In this document: positions 20,517-29,986 of the stretch, one piece after another | Layout: every line of letters begins with the position of its first letter | Position numbering within the stretch: the first letter of the stretch is position 1 | NCBI RefSeq assembly: GCF_000485595.1 | Contig: NW_014577192.1 | Span: forward strand, 436,337 to 466,724 | Direction of reading: 5' to 3' | Origin: Priapulus caudatus | Taxonomy: Eukaryota; Priapulida; Priapulimorpha; Priapulimorphida; Priapulidae | Length of the DNA: 30,388 nucleotides | The notes under the pieces: generated by a model | Databases searched by the model: none | Seen by the model: only the letters and a program-made list of their open reading frames with translations | Told to the model about the DNA's origin: nothing | Translations under genes and position numbers: made by a program

Positions 20517-23500
20517 GTGTGTATTTTACATAGTAGTTATTAGTAATTTTGCTGGGGAGTAAGGTTGGATGGGTTGGTATCCCTGTTATCACACTAGCCA
20601 ATAGGTTGTTGTTGTTGTTATTCATTAATCCTCCTGCTACACGATGTCATGGTCACAATGTATACAGTGTATACACGCTTTGTATCGTTAGCTACCAGTG
20701 TTTCCTCATAGTAAAAAAAACTTTTTTTGGTTAACAACGGAGAGTCTGTGGCTAGATTACTGGGATGGACTCAGACAGGACTCAATAGGTACAATATCCA
20801 ATATAGCCATGTAGTGCCAATGAGCCATGCAAGCCCTGTGGCTATATTGTCATGTGCTTGTTGCAGAATCAAACATGGCATTTGCTTCATGTGAATTCCA
20901 TTGTGGCTTGCAGGCAAATCATAACACACACGTGCATGCACACACACGATATTTTGGAATCCCATACAGCACTTAGTGAATGTCTTTCACTTTCAGTCCG
21001 AGTCGGAAGCTGGACTTTGCCGTTAGTCTGCTGGAATCGTTTCTCAAGCAGCACAAGCTTGCCGACATCCTGTGGGAGCCGTGCGGTGGCAAAGTCGTCG
21101 AGGAGATGGAGGCAACGTGGAATGATGAGCTGATCACTGTTATCATTACACTGCCCAACAGACTCGCCAACAAGCTCAGGATGAAAAATAGGTACGAATA
21201 CATGTACCGACACATCACGAATAACAGCCTGCATTATTTAAACTGTTGTTATCATTTTTTTTAATGTTCTGGTGTCTATATGCATGTACCCATCAGATAT
21301 ATATATATATATAATATGACTAAGTCACTTGTTTGCTAAGAACCGTAATAATTACTATTATTAACACGGACAAAATTTGTAACAAAACATCCAGGTTTGT
21401 AATCTGATACCCAGATGGCTGGATATATGGAACAGTCTTCATGCACTACCACGTTTAACGTCCATCTCCATGTAGGGATGTATTTCTTCCGTCGCCCTAC
21501 TTCAAGCTGCTGGGTGTCGACATGTGGTCTGTGATTGAGAGATTGACCGAGTGCGCGCGCAGACAGGAGGATTGTTGTCTGAATTTCCTCAGCAAACTGT
21601 TAGGTCGACTCTGTCTCTCTGGAAATGGAGGTGGGTGCTACTGAATCAGCCGCTGATGTGCCTAGCAGGTTTCATTCTCTCTTTTGATTAAGATATATAC
21701 ATAAGCCATTTCAATCGTGATGTAATGAACCTACGGTCTTTGCTGTCTGATGCTAGTTATGCCCATGATAGATTGTTCATGGGGGCAAAGATGACTGTAA
21801 TATTTTAAAAACCTAAACTATGATTTCGATACAAAACTACGATACAACCATTATAAAGAAACATCGGACTATACATGCTTAAATTCCCATTCAATAATTG
21901 CAGGAAAGCCTATAAGAGGGGCAAAGACATTTCTTCTGGCTTGCTGTCAGTCACATCCATCCTTATTTATGCCTCACGGAGGCATGCACGCAGTGAAAAA
22001 AATACACGGGGGCTCGAGGCGATTTAGCCCCCGAAATGCCAAAAAGAGCCCCGGAAATGCCAAAAAGAGCCCCCGGAAATTTGCATAGAGTTCAATGCAA
22101 ACCAAATTTTAGAGTGCTATTTTCATGCACGCGAGCTTGAAAAGTAGCCCCCGAAAATTTTTTTTCAATTTTTCTCCTGCATGCACGTGTGGATAATCTA
22201 CACGGATTTTCATCGGCAGATCGCGTGATGAAGCTGCTAGTGCGCGGTTTCGAGGCCGGATGCCGGACCTGCTTCGTGTGCCGGCGAGTCAGCCACACGC
22301 TGTTTGCGCGCGTCCCGGAGAGATGCATGGAGAGCGTGATGACACCCCTAGTCACCTACCTCAGCTGGTAAGCACGGCAACCGCGGAGCGAGAGTGAGCA
22401 CATGCTCGACCGTGTCGAGGAATACGCACGAGATATGTCCTTGTCGATGTTCTTTGTGGAAACGCCACCTGTAGTTTCGAGGGGGTAGGTTCGTGGGTAG
22501 ATAAGCGAGAGAGATCTTCTTGTGCTGTACACGTGGCATTTGTCGCGTGCGCGCCATTTACCAGCAAAGAAGAATGACTCACTAAACTCGGGCTGCATAC
22601 TCAAAGGCGTGCGTTTTATATTTTTTCCTGGTTGCGGAATAACGCCTACGCCTGTCCGCGTGCGACAAGAAAAGTCGGCCCTACTTGTGCGAAACCAAAT
22701 ACGCCCCATCCTCATCGGTACTCTGGGTCGATTATTCAGTTATGTTTATTGCATCTCGGACATACTGCGACACACGTCCGTTGCTCTGGTTCCATGTCAC
22801 CACTAACGGTGTTGTCGATTGTCGTGCGCGTCTTGCGTCCATATTGTCGTCGCTGCCGGTGCCACTCACGTCGCACATCTTTGTTGTCGTTGCCGTCGAC
22901 GACAGGTACGGCACGACATCTTGGTTGCTAGGAGACCTGGTGCTGACGAACGGCAAGCTGCGCTACATCTTCAGCAGCAAGTTCCTACTGCTCAAGGTTT
23001 TCGATCAGGACGCGATCCTGAGGAATGTCGTCGGTTACCTGGCTGCTGATGTCAGGTGGAGGGAGGTGTTTCTCAAGGTAGGCGCAGGGGTATGGAGGTG
23101 TTTCTTAAGGTAGGCACAGGTGGAAGGAGGTGTTTCTTAAGGTAGGCACAGGTAGAGGGAGGTGTTTCTTAAGGTAGGCACAGGTGGAAGGAGGTGTTTC
23201 TTAAGGTAGGCACAGGTGGAGGGAGGTGTTTCTTAAGGTAGGCAACAGCGTGGAAGGAGGATGTTTCTTAGGTTAGCGCACAGGCTAGAGGTAGGTGTTT
23301 CTTAAGAGTAGGCCACAGGTGGAGGAGGTGGTTTTCTTAGGTCGGCACAGGTAGGGGGGTGTTTTTAAGGTTAGGCACAGGTAGAAGGAGGTGTTCTCTA
23401 GGTAATGCACATTCTTTAGAGGGGGAGATGTTTTCAAGGTAGGCAATGTACAGAGGTATAGGTCCATGTGAGAAGAGCAGCGATGTTTTTTAACAGTTTA

Positions 23501-23673
23501 ATAGTTTATACACGTATTTTCTCTTTTTTGCTTTCTTTCTTGCTCTCTGCTCTTTCTCTCTCCCTCCCTCCCTTCTTCCCTTTCTCTGCCCCCCCTCTCT
23601 CTCTCTCGCTCTCTCTTCACTCTCTTTCTCTCTCTCTTTCTTTCACTTTCTCTCTCTCTCTCTCTCTTTCTCT

Positions 23674-23711
<38 letters not shown>

Positions 23712-26700
23712 CTCTTTTCTGTCTGTCATGTCTGTTTCTGTCTATATCTCGTCTTTCCTCTCTTCTCTTCTCGGACTTACTCTTTTTCTCTTTTTCTTCT
23801 CTCTTCTTCTTGCAACCCTTACTTTCTCTCACATCGCTCGACTCTCTCTCCCCTTCTCCGTAACTTCCTGACTCACTGTTAGCCTATGATGCTGTCCGTA
23901 CTTGCCAGACTGCTCTCGACCACGTTGCTGACGTTGTGCGGGGAGCCACAGTAAGCTGAAGCATTACGGACGTGTCGGCAGCATGGCTACCTGATCACCG
24001 CGCGCGCTGCTCGTCTGCTTGTGCTCACCTGCGCGGCAGGAGCAATGCCCGAGCAGAAAACAAGAAGGTGAGAGGTGGCACGCAACTCGCACTCATGCTC
24101 CGTCTCACACTATGCCACCCGGTCTGTTCTGCTTCTGGTGTTTGCATCTTGATTCATTTCGTGTGTTGATTTTGTTTCATCGCTGTAGTGAATTTTTCTG
24201 TAGTCGTTACATTGTTATGTGTGCTCCCTTCAAATGCGTTTATGTTGTATCAACTGCCATGCGTTTTTGTTCACTGATGGTTTTTGGCGTTGATTACATT
24301 GTTTTTGTGGTGATGTTCAAATGGTTCATGTGTGTCGCCTGCCCCTTATCCTTCATATTTATTATGATGACGGTAACGTCGGCACACAAAATCGGAAAGA
24401 AACAATTCGACGTTGATACCGCTCCACACTCACAGCTTGGGGCCATACGATCCAACGTTGTCGCCACTTTGTGTTCTTAGCCAGAGTGGATGGTTGCAAG
24501 TGCTCACGGCGGTGCAGACACCATTCTGGAGGAGGCCCCTACCGGGCGTCTGCAGCGTCAGCGGCATGATCGTCTGCTGAGACTTCAGTGCCGCACGACT
24601 AAACTTCAGCGGACAAAGAGCTCAAGTTTGAGGTGATGCCCTACTCTTTGAATTCCTACTAGTCTTTTTGCAGGTGTCATGAAAGCTGGAAGTGCTAATA
24701 TGCTTCTGAGTTGCCACTACCGCTTCCTCTTGAGCTGTCAAATGGAGCAGATTTGTCCATGTCGCGAAGGCCCGTCATGAAATTTCGAATTCGCACAGTG
24801 CGAGCGAGAAGAAATTTACCAGCAGTTCGTGCTTTGATCATTGCCTTTCAGTACAAAGAGGAGTATGAGGTGAAGCGGACTGATTGTCCCTGGCGATTCT
24901 CCCAACCGATCCCTGACCGCTAAGAAATAAAAAGTGACTGGCTGGTCAAAATCTAGAAAGCGGAAGCCAAGACAGAAGAATTACGCGTCGTGCGAAGGGC
25001 AGTGACGAAAGAACAGGTTACAGAGCGGCAATAGAAGCGCGCAGAGCAGAGATAGTTGAGTAGCAGTGTCGAGAAAGGACAGCCAGTGATATTAATGGTA
25101 GCAGTGATATTTAAGCGGTAGCAATGATGGAGAAGGGAGCAGCGAAGAGAAGGGAGAGCAGAGATTTCAGTAAGGTAGCAGTGAAGAAGAAGCGAGAGCA
25201 GCGATGAGAAGGAAGAGCAGAGTAGTTTGAGTGCCAGTGGGAGAGAAGGGACAGCAGAGATAGTAAGAGGTAGCAGTGACGAAGAACGAAGAGCAGCGAG
25301 GAGAAGGACGCGAGAGCAGAGATAGTTTGAGTAGACAGTGGGAGACGAAGGGACGCAGCGATATAATAGGTAGAATGGGAGAAGGGAGAGCAGCGAGAGA
25401 AGGGAGAGCAGCGAGAGAAGGGAGAGCAGAGATAGTAAGGGTAGCAGTGATACGAGGGGACGAATTGGTAGAATGGGTAGCAGTGACAGAACAGATAGCC
25501 TTGATAAAATGGAGGAAAGGATAGAAACGGAGAGTGATGATAAAGAAAATGGAGAAGACGACAATGGTAGCGAAGATAAAGAGAGCGTGCGGCAGCTGCC
25601 AAAGGCAGCTGGGAAGTCTGACAAGAAAGAAGCCATCACACAGGAAGCTGGTGTCAACGCGCGTGAGAAGCCAGCTAGCGCAGATATAGACAGGTGCTTA
25701 AAGTAAAAGCTCCCCTTTCTTTATTAAAAAAACGCTAAGAACCTGGCAATTGTGAACTGTTCCGACAAACATCGGCAATCATACTATTGATGTTCGGTAA
25801 AAAAAATGCTTTAAAAAAATACAGCGACTGCTGCAATGTAGTCGGCTAATTAATTAACGAACGTCATAATTGTTAGCAAGTGCCGAACTGTCAAATGTCT
25901 CGTTGCAGTGACGATGACCTTGAACCGTTTGACATGTCACATGACAAACAGTCGAGCCGGATCAAACCTCCCGCTTACATCCGCGACTGCCTGGATGGGC
26001 TGATAGCCACCGAACAACCGGATCGAACAGCGATCTGCCTGCAGACCGCCGAACAACTTGTCAGGAACGAGCGGGAGTTCATCGACCCACAGGTAGGTGG
26101 CGCCATAGTGCAGCAAAAATCTTTTACTAATATCCTTTTACTATTTATATCTTATATTTTTTAATTTTATCTGTTTGCGGGCTCGCTGTGTGAGCGGCAT
26201 GTCATAACAAATCGCTCCTCCTCTGTGGTCATAATCTAGATGATCTTTTGTTAGATGATCCTCTAGATTAAAAAATTTGAGCGCACTTATTTTAAATGTT
26301 AATAATTTAAATGTTTATTTTAATGCGCGACATTATTGCGATGCGGTTTTTTGACGTCAAAGACGCTTCGGGCGTTGTTGGCGCGCGGTTGCCATGGCGG
26401 CGATTCGACAGTGATCGCATAGTCTGCGTCTCCTCTCCACCAGGTGGCGGTTGAGCTCACGAAGGTGCTGCTGCACCTGAACGACGAGTACGATTTGCCC
26501 GGCTTCGTCGTGCACCGGCGACGCGCCCTGGTGGCAACGGCGGTGCGATTCCCGAAGCGTGTCGCTGACTACCTCACGCGACAGTTCTACGAGCGGAACT
26601 ACAACCTCAGGCAGCGCATGGACGTACTGGAGGTGAGAGGAGGGAGGGAGAGGTGCGGTCGCCTGCGGGAATGAGCGTGCTTCCCAACCCGTCGTGCCCG

Positions 26701-27496
26701 AGGTCGTATAATATGTCGGATTGGCTCAATATGGAATCAATAGTTTGAAGGCTGTTACTCTACAATTATTTCAAATTGAGGGTAGGGGGCATGTACGCCG
26801 TGAAATCACTAGTTCTCATGGGATGTTACCATGATTAATTTAAACTTGGTTGGGGGGGGGGCAATATGGAATCACTAGTTCATATGTTGTTACTTCACGA
26901 TTAATTAAAATTGGGGTGATAGGTGGATGGAAAACATAAAATCACTAGTTTGTAGGATGTTACTCTTTGATTAGTTAAAACTGGACTGGTTGTGGGTCAT
27001 GGAGAACGAGAAATCAATAGTTCACATGGTATGTTACTATGATTAATTTAAACTGGGGGGGGGGAGCAATATGGAATCATGATCACTAGTTCACATGGGA
27101 TGTTCCTCCACGATTAGTTTCAACTGGGGATAGGGGGCGTGCGTAAACGTTATACACAGACGTGCAGGATGTACGCTCGCTTCAATCGTGACAGAGGTTC
27201 GAACATTTGGAAAGATGAGCGTCTCTCTTCATTGCGCGATCCCTTTCGGGCTTTAGCTGCACTGCTACAACACTTGAGCAAATTGTTTTCCGACGCAGGT
27301 TTTAGCTGCTGCCGCCCAGGAGCTGTCTCAACCCGGCAGCCCGCCGCTCGCAGCCGGCGCCTCTGGGGAAGGTCAGAGTAGGGTGATCTCCTCCTCCAGC
27401 AGTGAGGCGGTCCCTCTCAGCCCTGGGCCCACCACCGAGAACTGGAGGGCTCTCATCGAGCAGCGATTAGAGAGGAAGACGCGCCGATTTAGCAAG
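20152..27496 (+). CDS. telo2: TELO2/TEL2, TTT-complex scaffold (multi-exon, 3' part missing)
   Basis: Spliced + strand exons encode a protein that follows vertebrate TELO2 almost end to end up to the point corresponding to about two thirds of its length. Anchors in order: FLVLCGFIEKTSGPSRKLDF across exons 1-2; YFKLLGVDMWSVI; PERCMESVMTPLV; LPGVCSVSGMIV; SDDDLEPFDMSHD; PPAYIRDCLDGLI; ELTKVLLHL; VADYLTRQFYERNYNLRQRM; and ENWRALIEQRLERKTRRFSK. The last group belongs to the Telomere_reg-2 region (Pfam family of Tel2). In other animals TELO2 with TTI1 and TTI2 stabilises PIKK kinases (ATM, ATR, mTOR, DNA-PK) together with HSP90 and R2TP. An acidic linker around exon 9 resembles the CK2-phosphorylated SDSD stretch that recruits R2TP in vertebrates. 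Exons 6-8 carry stops and frame changes. The C-terminal helical repeats expected after exon 12 are absent, and the inverted copy begins there. Intron-borne minisatellites are listed separately. Confidence 0.9.
20997..21191 (+). CDS. telo2: TELO2 exon 2
   Basis: Acceptor CTTTCACTTTCAG ends 20996. One base completes the Gly codon, giving G-PSRKLDFAVSLLESF. Donor AG|GTACGA follows 21191, leaving AG of an Arg codon. Confidence 0.9.
21476..21630 (+). CDS. telo2: TELO2 exon 3
   Basis: Acceptor CCATGTAG ends 21475. It reads R-DVFLPSPYFKLLGVDMWS and on to LGRLCLSGNG, comparable with the FFPQNYFRLLGE block of vertebrate TELO2. Donor GAG|GTGGGT follows 21630, phase 1. Confidence 0.88.
22010..22175. 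repeat. Short repeat of AAATGCCAAAAAGAGCCCC in intron 3
   Basis: The unit GAAATGCCAAAAAGAGCCCC occurs twice in tandem, with flanking CCCCCGAAA motifs at about 22036 and 22148. It may be an end of a short transposable element. It is copied in the inverted arm near 30190-30350. Confidence 0.5.
22220..22367 (+). CDS. telo2: TELO2 exon 4
   Basis: Acceptor CATCGGCAG ends 22219. The phase matches exon 3 and gives DRVMKLLVRGF, then VPERCMESVMTPLVTYLSW. Donor TG|GTAAGC follows. A broken copy lies on the - strand at 29987-30138. Confidence 0.9.
22906..23077 (+). CDS. telo2: TELO2 exon 5
   Basis: Acceptor GTCGACGACAG ends 22905. It reads W-YGTTSWLLGDLVLTNGKL to LAADVRWREVFLK, matching the LLGNLVVKNKKAQF...LLGHLAMDSQRR block. 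Donor CAAG|GTAGGC follows 23077, phase 0. The last 24 nt and the donor are the first unit of a minisatellite that fills the start of the next intron. Confidence 0.9.
23054..23460 (+). repeat. 32-bp minisatellite that repeats the exon 5 splice donor
   Basis: About a dozen units of roughly 32 bp start in the last 24 nt of TELO2 exon 5 (CAGGTGGAGGGAGGTGTTTC) and continue into the intron. Each intact later unit contains TTAAG|GTAGGC where the exon has TCAAG|GTAGGC. The first seven or so are regular; those after about 23240 have small indels. The inverted copy at about 28770-29190 repeats the array with different indels. Confidence 0.9.
23520..23875. repeat. Pyrimidine (CT)n-rich intronic tract
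   Basis: About 350 bp of almost pure C/T on the + strand, mostly CTCTCT with TTTC and CCCT blocks. It gives long Ser/Leu frames on + and Arg/Glu frames on -, which I treat as by-products. It lies upstream of the exon 6 acceptor. Confidence 0.92.
23883..24067 (+). CDS. telo2: TELO2 exon 6 (frame disrupted)
   Basis: Acceptor CTCACTGTTAG ends 23882 and donor AAG|GTGAGA follows 24067. The phase from exon 5 gives PMMLSVLARLLSTT, then CGEPQ and an in-frame TAA at 23952-23954. The same frame then reads HGYLITARAARLLVLTC. The +1 frame across the stop (SHSKLKHY) looks more like the vertebrate SSSAIRHT, which suggests two compensating small indels. The identical sequence occurs in the inverted copy. 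Confidence 0.65.
24481..24632 (+). CDS. telo2: TELO2 exon 7 (frame disrupted)
   Basis: Acceptor GTGTTCTTAG ends 24480. In the phase set by exon 6 it reads WLQVLTAVQT and LPGVCSVSGMIVC, matching MMAGVKC...LPPVRRLGMIVAE, then meets TGA at 24578-24580. Recognisable sequence resumes in the +1 frame (ADKELKFE, compare GPPLKFQ), which carries its own TAA. Donor GAG|GTGATG follows 24632. Confidence 0.6.
24852..24923 (+). CDS. telo2: TELO2 exon 8 (tentative)
   Basis: Acceptor ATTGCCTTTCAG ends 24851. YKEEYEV would follow LKFE of exon 7, as YEEDELS follows LKFQ in vertebrates. The frame ends at TAA 24921-24923. Either a donor lies before it (GAG|GTGAAG gives an 18-nt exon) or an indel has shifted the frame. 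The exon end is uncertain. Confidence 0.4.
   Translation, partial: YKEEYEVKRTDCPWRFSQPIPDR
25080..25460. repeat. Purine-rich degenerate tandem repeat (GAGAAGGGAGAGCAG type)
   Basis: The + strand is almost all purine with regular AGCAG spacers: units of roughly 15-60 bp built from GAGAAGGGAGAGCAGCGA and AGATAGTTTGAGTAG-like pieces. Both strands stay open for long distances only because of this bias. It may partly encode the Ser/Glu/Arg-rich linker of TELO2 or be intronic. Confidence 0.75.
25374..25693 (+). CDS. telo2: TELO2 exon 9, acidic linker (5' boundary uncertain)
   Basis: The frame is open from 25374 (after TAG at 25371) and ends at donor GACAG|GTGCTT after 25693. The confident part starts near 25473: Ser/Asp/Glu/Lys-rich sequence (ESDDKENGEDDNGSEDKES) without expected folding. 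AG plus T of exon 10 restores a Ser codon, giving DID-SDDDLEPFD. The acceptor was not identified; the true exon may start after the purine repeat. Confidence 0.6.
25909..26092 (+). CDS. telo2: TELO2 exon 10
   Basis: Acceptor GTCTCGTTGCAG ends 25908. It reads S-DDDLEPFDMSHDKQSS, then PPAYIRDCLDGLI, which aligns closely with DSDDEFVPYDMSGD and APAYVRDCVEAL of vertebrate TELO2. Donor CAG|GTAGGT follows 26092, phase 0. Confidence 0.93.
26444..26632 (+). CDS. telo2: TELO2 exon 11
   Basis: Acceptor CTCTCCACCAG ends 26443. It reads VAVELTKVLLHLNDEYDLPG to VADYLTRQFYERNYNLRQRM and DVLE, the best conserved stretch of the protein. Donor GAG|GTGAGA follows 26632, phase 0. Confidence 0.95.
26726..27141. 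repeat. About 70-bp tandem repeat in TELO2 intron 11
   Basis: Six diverged copies of a unit of about 70 bp, each with AATATGGAATCACTAGTT or a close variant, then GGATGTTAC, GATTAATTTAAACTGG and a G-run. Copies differ by substitutions and by the length of the G-run. Confidence 0.85.
27299..27496 (+). CDS. telo2: TELO2 exon 12 (last one visible)
   Basis: Acceptor TTTTCCGACGCAG ends 27298. It reads VLAAAAQELSQPGS, a Ser/Pro-rich stretch, then TENWRALIEQRLERKTRRFS-K, like [20 protein letters not shown]. Donor AAG|GTGAGC follows 27496. The next exon (the FNSVAGHFFFPLL block in vertebrates) is not found downstream in the window. Confidence 0.93.
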
Positions 27497-27606
27497 GTGA
27501 GCGCTGCGTTGATACCCCGCATTCAGTGGCACACGACAAGTCGAGTGTTTTTTTGCGATGTCACTCTTGCTTTTGCTCTGCCTTACTACTCTTTTCTCTC
27601 TGTTTA

Positions 27607-27893
27607 CCTCCGCCAGGGGATTGGCGGAGGTTATGTTTTCACCGGCGTGTGTTTGAGTGTTGGTTTGTGGGTTTGTGTACGCTCGCTGATTGGCTGATTG
27701 GCCCGCCGCCGCGCCAGAACCGCCTGTATCATACAGGTTAAGCCTAACTGAAAAAGTTATGGACGGATTGTCATAAAATTTTCAGGATACGTCAGAAATG
27801 GGCTAACTTAGAATTGATGAGATTTTGGTGGTGATCCGGATCCAATTAATTAATTCATTCATTCATTAATAAAATTTCCAGGATAGGTCAGAA
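27607..27893 (+). mobile_element. Dispersed repeat with CCTCCGCCA end, truncated
   Basis: It starts CCTCCGCCAGGGGATTGGCG, in which CCTCCGCCA and TTGGCGGAGG are complementary, followed by GTTATGTTTTCACCGGCGTG and later AAAAAGTTATGGACGGATTG. This resembles a short repeat I recognise from many marine animal genomes, which ends in a matching TTGGCGGAGG. The element stops at the inversion junction without that far end. A 24-bp direct repeat (22/24 identical) lies at 27774-27797 and 27870-27893. Family assignment is from memory. Confidence 0.55.
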
Positions 27894-28145
27894 TGAACAT
27901 CACCACAAAAACAATGTAATCAACGCCAAAAACCATCAGTGAACAAAAACGCATGGCAGTTGATACAACATAAACGCATTTGAAGGGAGCACACATAACA
28001 ATGTAACGACTACAGAAAAATTCACTACAGCGATGAAACAAAATCAACACACGAAATGAATCAAGATGCAAACACCAGAAGCAGAACAGACCGGGTGGCA
28101 TAGTGTGAGACGGAGCATGAGTGCGAGTTGCGTGCCACCTCTCAC

Positions 28146-28330
28146 CTTCTTGTTTTCTGCTCGGGCATTGCTCCTGCCGCGCAGGTGAGCACAAGCAGAC
28201 GAGCAGCGCGCGCGGTGATCAGGTAGCCATGCTGCCGACACGTCCGTAATGCTTCAGCTTACTGTGGCTCCCCGCACAACGTCAGCAACGTGGTCGAGAG
28301 CAGTCTGGCAAGTACGGACAGCATCATAGG
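28146..28330 (-). pseudogene. telo2: Inverted copy of TELO2 exon 6
   Basis: Same sequence as 23883-24067 as far as I compared it, including the in-frame TAA and both splice sites. It has no upstream or downstream TELO2 partner exons in order beyond exons 4 and 5, so it cannot make the protein. Confidence 0.75.
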
Positions 28331-28380
28331 CTAACAGTGAGTCAGGAAGTTACGGAGAAGGGGAGAGAGAGTCGAGCGAT

Positions 28381-28501
28381 GTGAGAGAAAGTAAGGGTTG
28401 CAAGAAGAAGAGAGAAGAAAAAGAGAAAAAGAGTAAGTCCGAGAAGAGAAGAGAGGAAAGACGAGATATAGACAGAAACAGACATGACAGACAGAAAAGA
28501 G

Positions 28502-28539
<38 letters not shown>

Positions 28540-28690
28540 AGAGAAAGAGAGAGAGAGAGAGAGAAAAGTGAAAGAAAGAGAGAGAGAAAGAGAGTGAAGA
28601 GAGAGCTGAGAGATAGAGAGAGGGGGGCAGAGAAAAGGGAATAAGGGAGGGAGGGAGAGAGAAAAGAGCAGAGAGGCAAGAAAAGAAGAG
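28381..28690. repeat. Purine (GA)n-rich tract, inverted copy of the CT tract
   Basis: Complement of the intronic CT tract at 23520-23835, with small length differences. Long Arg/Glu and Ser/Leu frames are by-products. Confidence 0.9.
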
Positions 28691-28769
28691 CAAAAAAGAG
28701 AAAATTACGTTGTATAAACCTTATTAAACTGTTAAAAAACATCGCTGCTCTTCTCACATGGACCAATAC

Positions 28770-29190
28770 CTCTGTACATTGCCTACCTAGAAAACATCTC
28801 CCCCTCTAAAGAATGTGCATTACCTAGAGAACACCTCCTTCTACCTGTGCCTAACCTTAAAAACACCCCCCTACCTGTGCCGACCTAAGAAAACCACCTC
28901 CTCCACCTGTGGCCTACTCTTAAGAAACACCTACCTCTAGCCTGTGCGCTAACCTAAGAAACATCCTCCTTCCACGCTGTTGCCTACCTTAAGAAACACC
29001 TCTTCCACCTGTGCCTACCGTTGAGAAAAACACCTCCTCCACCTGGTGCCTTACCTAAGAAACACGCTTAGTGCTCCCCACACCTGTGGCCTACGCTTAA
29101 GAAACACCTCCCTCCACCTGTGCCTACCTTAAGAAACACCTCCGATAACAGCCCTGCGCCTACTTGAGAAACACCTTCCGCTCCACCTGA
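28770..29190 (-). repeat. Inverted copy of the splice-donor minisatellite
   Basis: Units read CTACCTTAAGAAACACCTCC on the + strand. Spacing is irregular, and indels differ from those in 23054-23460. Confidence 0.85.
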
Positions 29191-29349
29191 CATCAAGAGG
29201 CAGGTAGAACGCGACGACATTCCTAGCAAGGATCGCGTCCATGATCGAAAACCTTGAGCAAGTAGGACTTGGCTGCTGAAGATGTAGCGGGCAGCTTGCC
29301 GTCGTCAGCACCCAAAGGTCTCCTATGCAACCAAGATGTCGTGCCGTAC
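29163..29349 (-). pseudogene. telo2: Inverted copy of TELO2 exon 5, frameshifted
   Basis: About 187 nt against 172 nt in the intact exon. It starts YGTTSWL, then frame shifts occur, and LLKVFDHGRD is readable later. The donor has lost one G (CTCAAGTAGG). Extra bases dominate the differences. Confidence 0.8.
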
Positions 29350-29986
29350 CTTCGTCCGACGGCAAGCGACAACAACGGGGAAATGTGCGACGTGAAGTTG
29401 CACCGAGGCAGCGACGACAATGCGGACGCTAAGACGCGGCACGGCAATGGACCAAACGTTACCGTTAAGTGTGAACAGGGGGGGGGGGGGGACGGAACCA
29501 GATGCAAACGGACGTGTGTCCGCAGTAACGTCCGAGATGCCTATAAACGTAACTGGATAAATCGACCCAAGTACCGATGAAAGATGGGGCGTATTTGGTT
29601 TCGCACAAGTAGGGCGCGACTTTTCTTGGCGCACTGGCGGGACAGGCGTGGGCGTTATTCCGGCAACCAGGAAAAATGTAAAAACGCACGCGCTTTGAGG
29701 ATGCAGCCGCGAGCCTGAGGCAGCATCAAGGTCCCCCCCCCCCCTCCCACCGTTTAGTGGGAGTCATTCTTCTTTGCTGGTAAATGCGGCGACAAGGAAC
29801 AGCGAACAAATAGCCACGTGTACAGCACAAAAGAGATCTCTCTCCGCAGACCACGAACCTACCCCCTCTGAAACTACAGGTGGCCGTTTCCACAAAGAAC
29901 ATCGACAAGACATATGTCGTGCGTATTCCCTCGACACGGATGATGCCATGTGGTTTCAATCTCGCTCCGCGGGTTGCTGTGCTTAC

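Noticed and set aside
23468-23863. 131-residue Ser/Leu-rich ORF, and Arg/Glu ORFs on the other strand
   Set aside because: By-products of a CT/GA simple repeat in a TELO2 intron.
23951-23981. A 31-nt intron (GTAAGC...CGGCAG) inside exon 6 that would remove the TAA
   Set aside because: It is too short for a typical intron, and the joined frame meets TGA immediately.
23972-24480. Open frames MSAAWLPDHR... and MCSPARQEQC... shared with the inverted copy
   Set aside because: They start in exon 6 in wrong frames and run into the following intron; they are repeated only because the segment is duplicated.
27190-27215. tRNA B-box-like GGTTCGAAC
   Set aside because: No matching A-box or cloverleaf around it.
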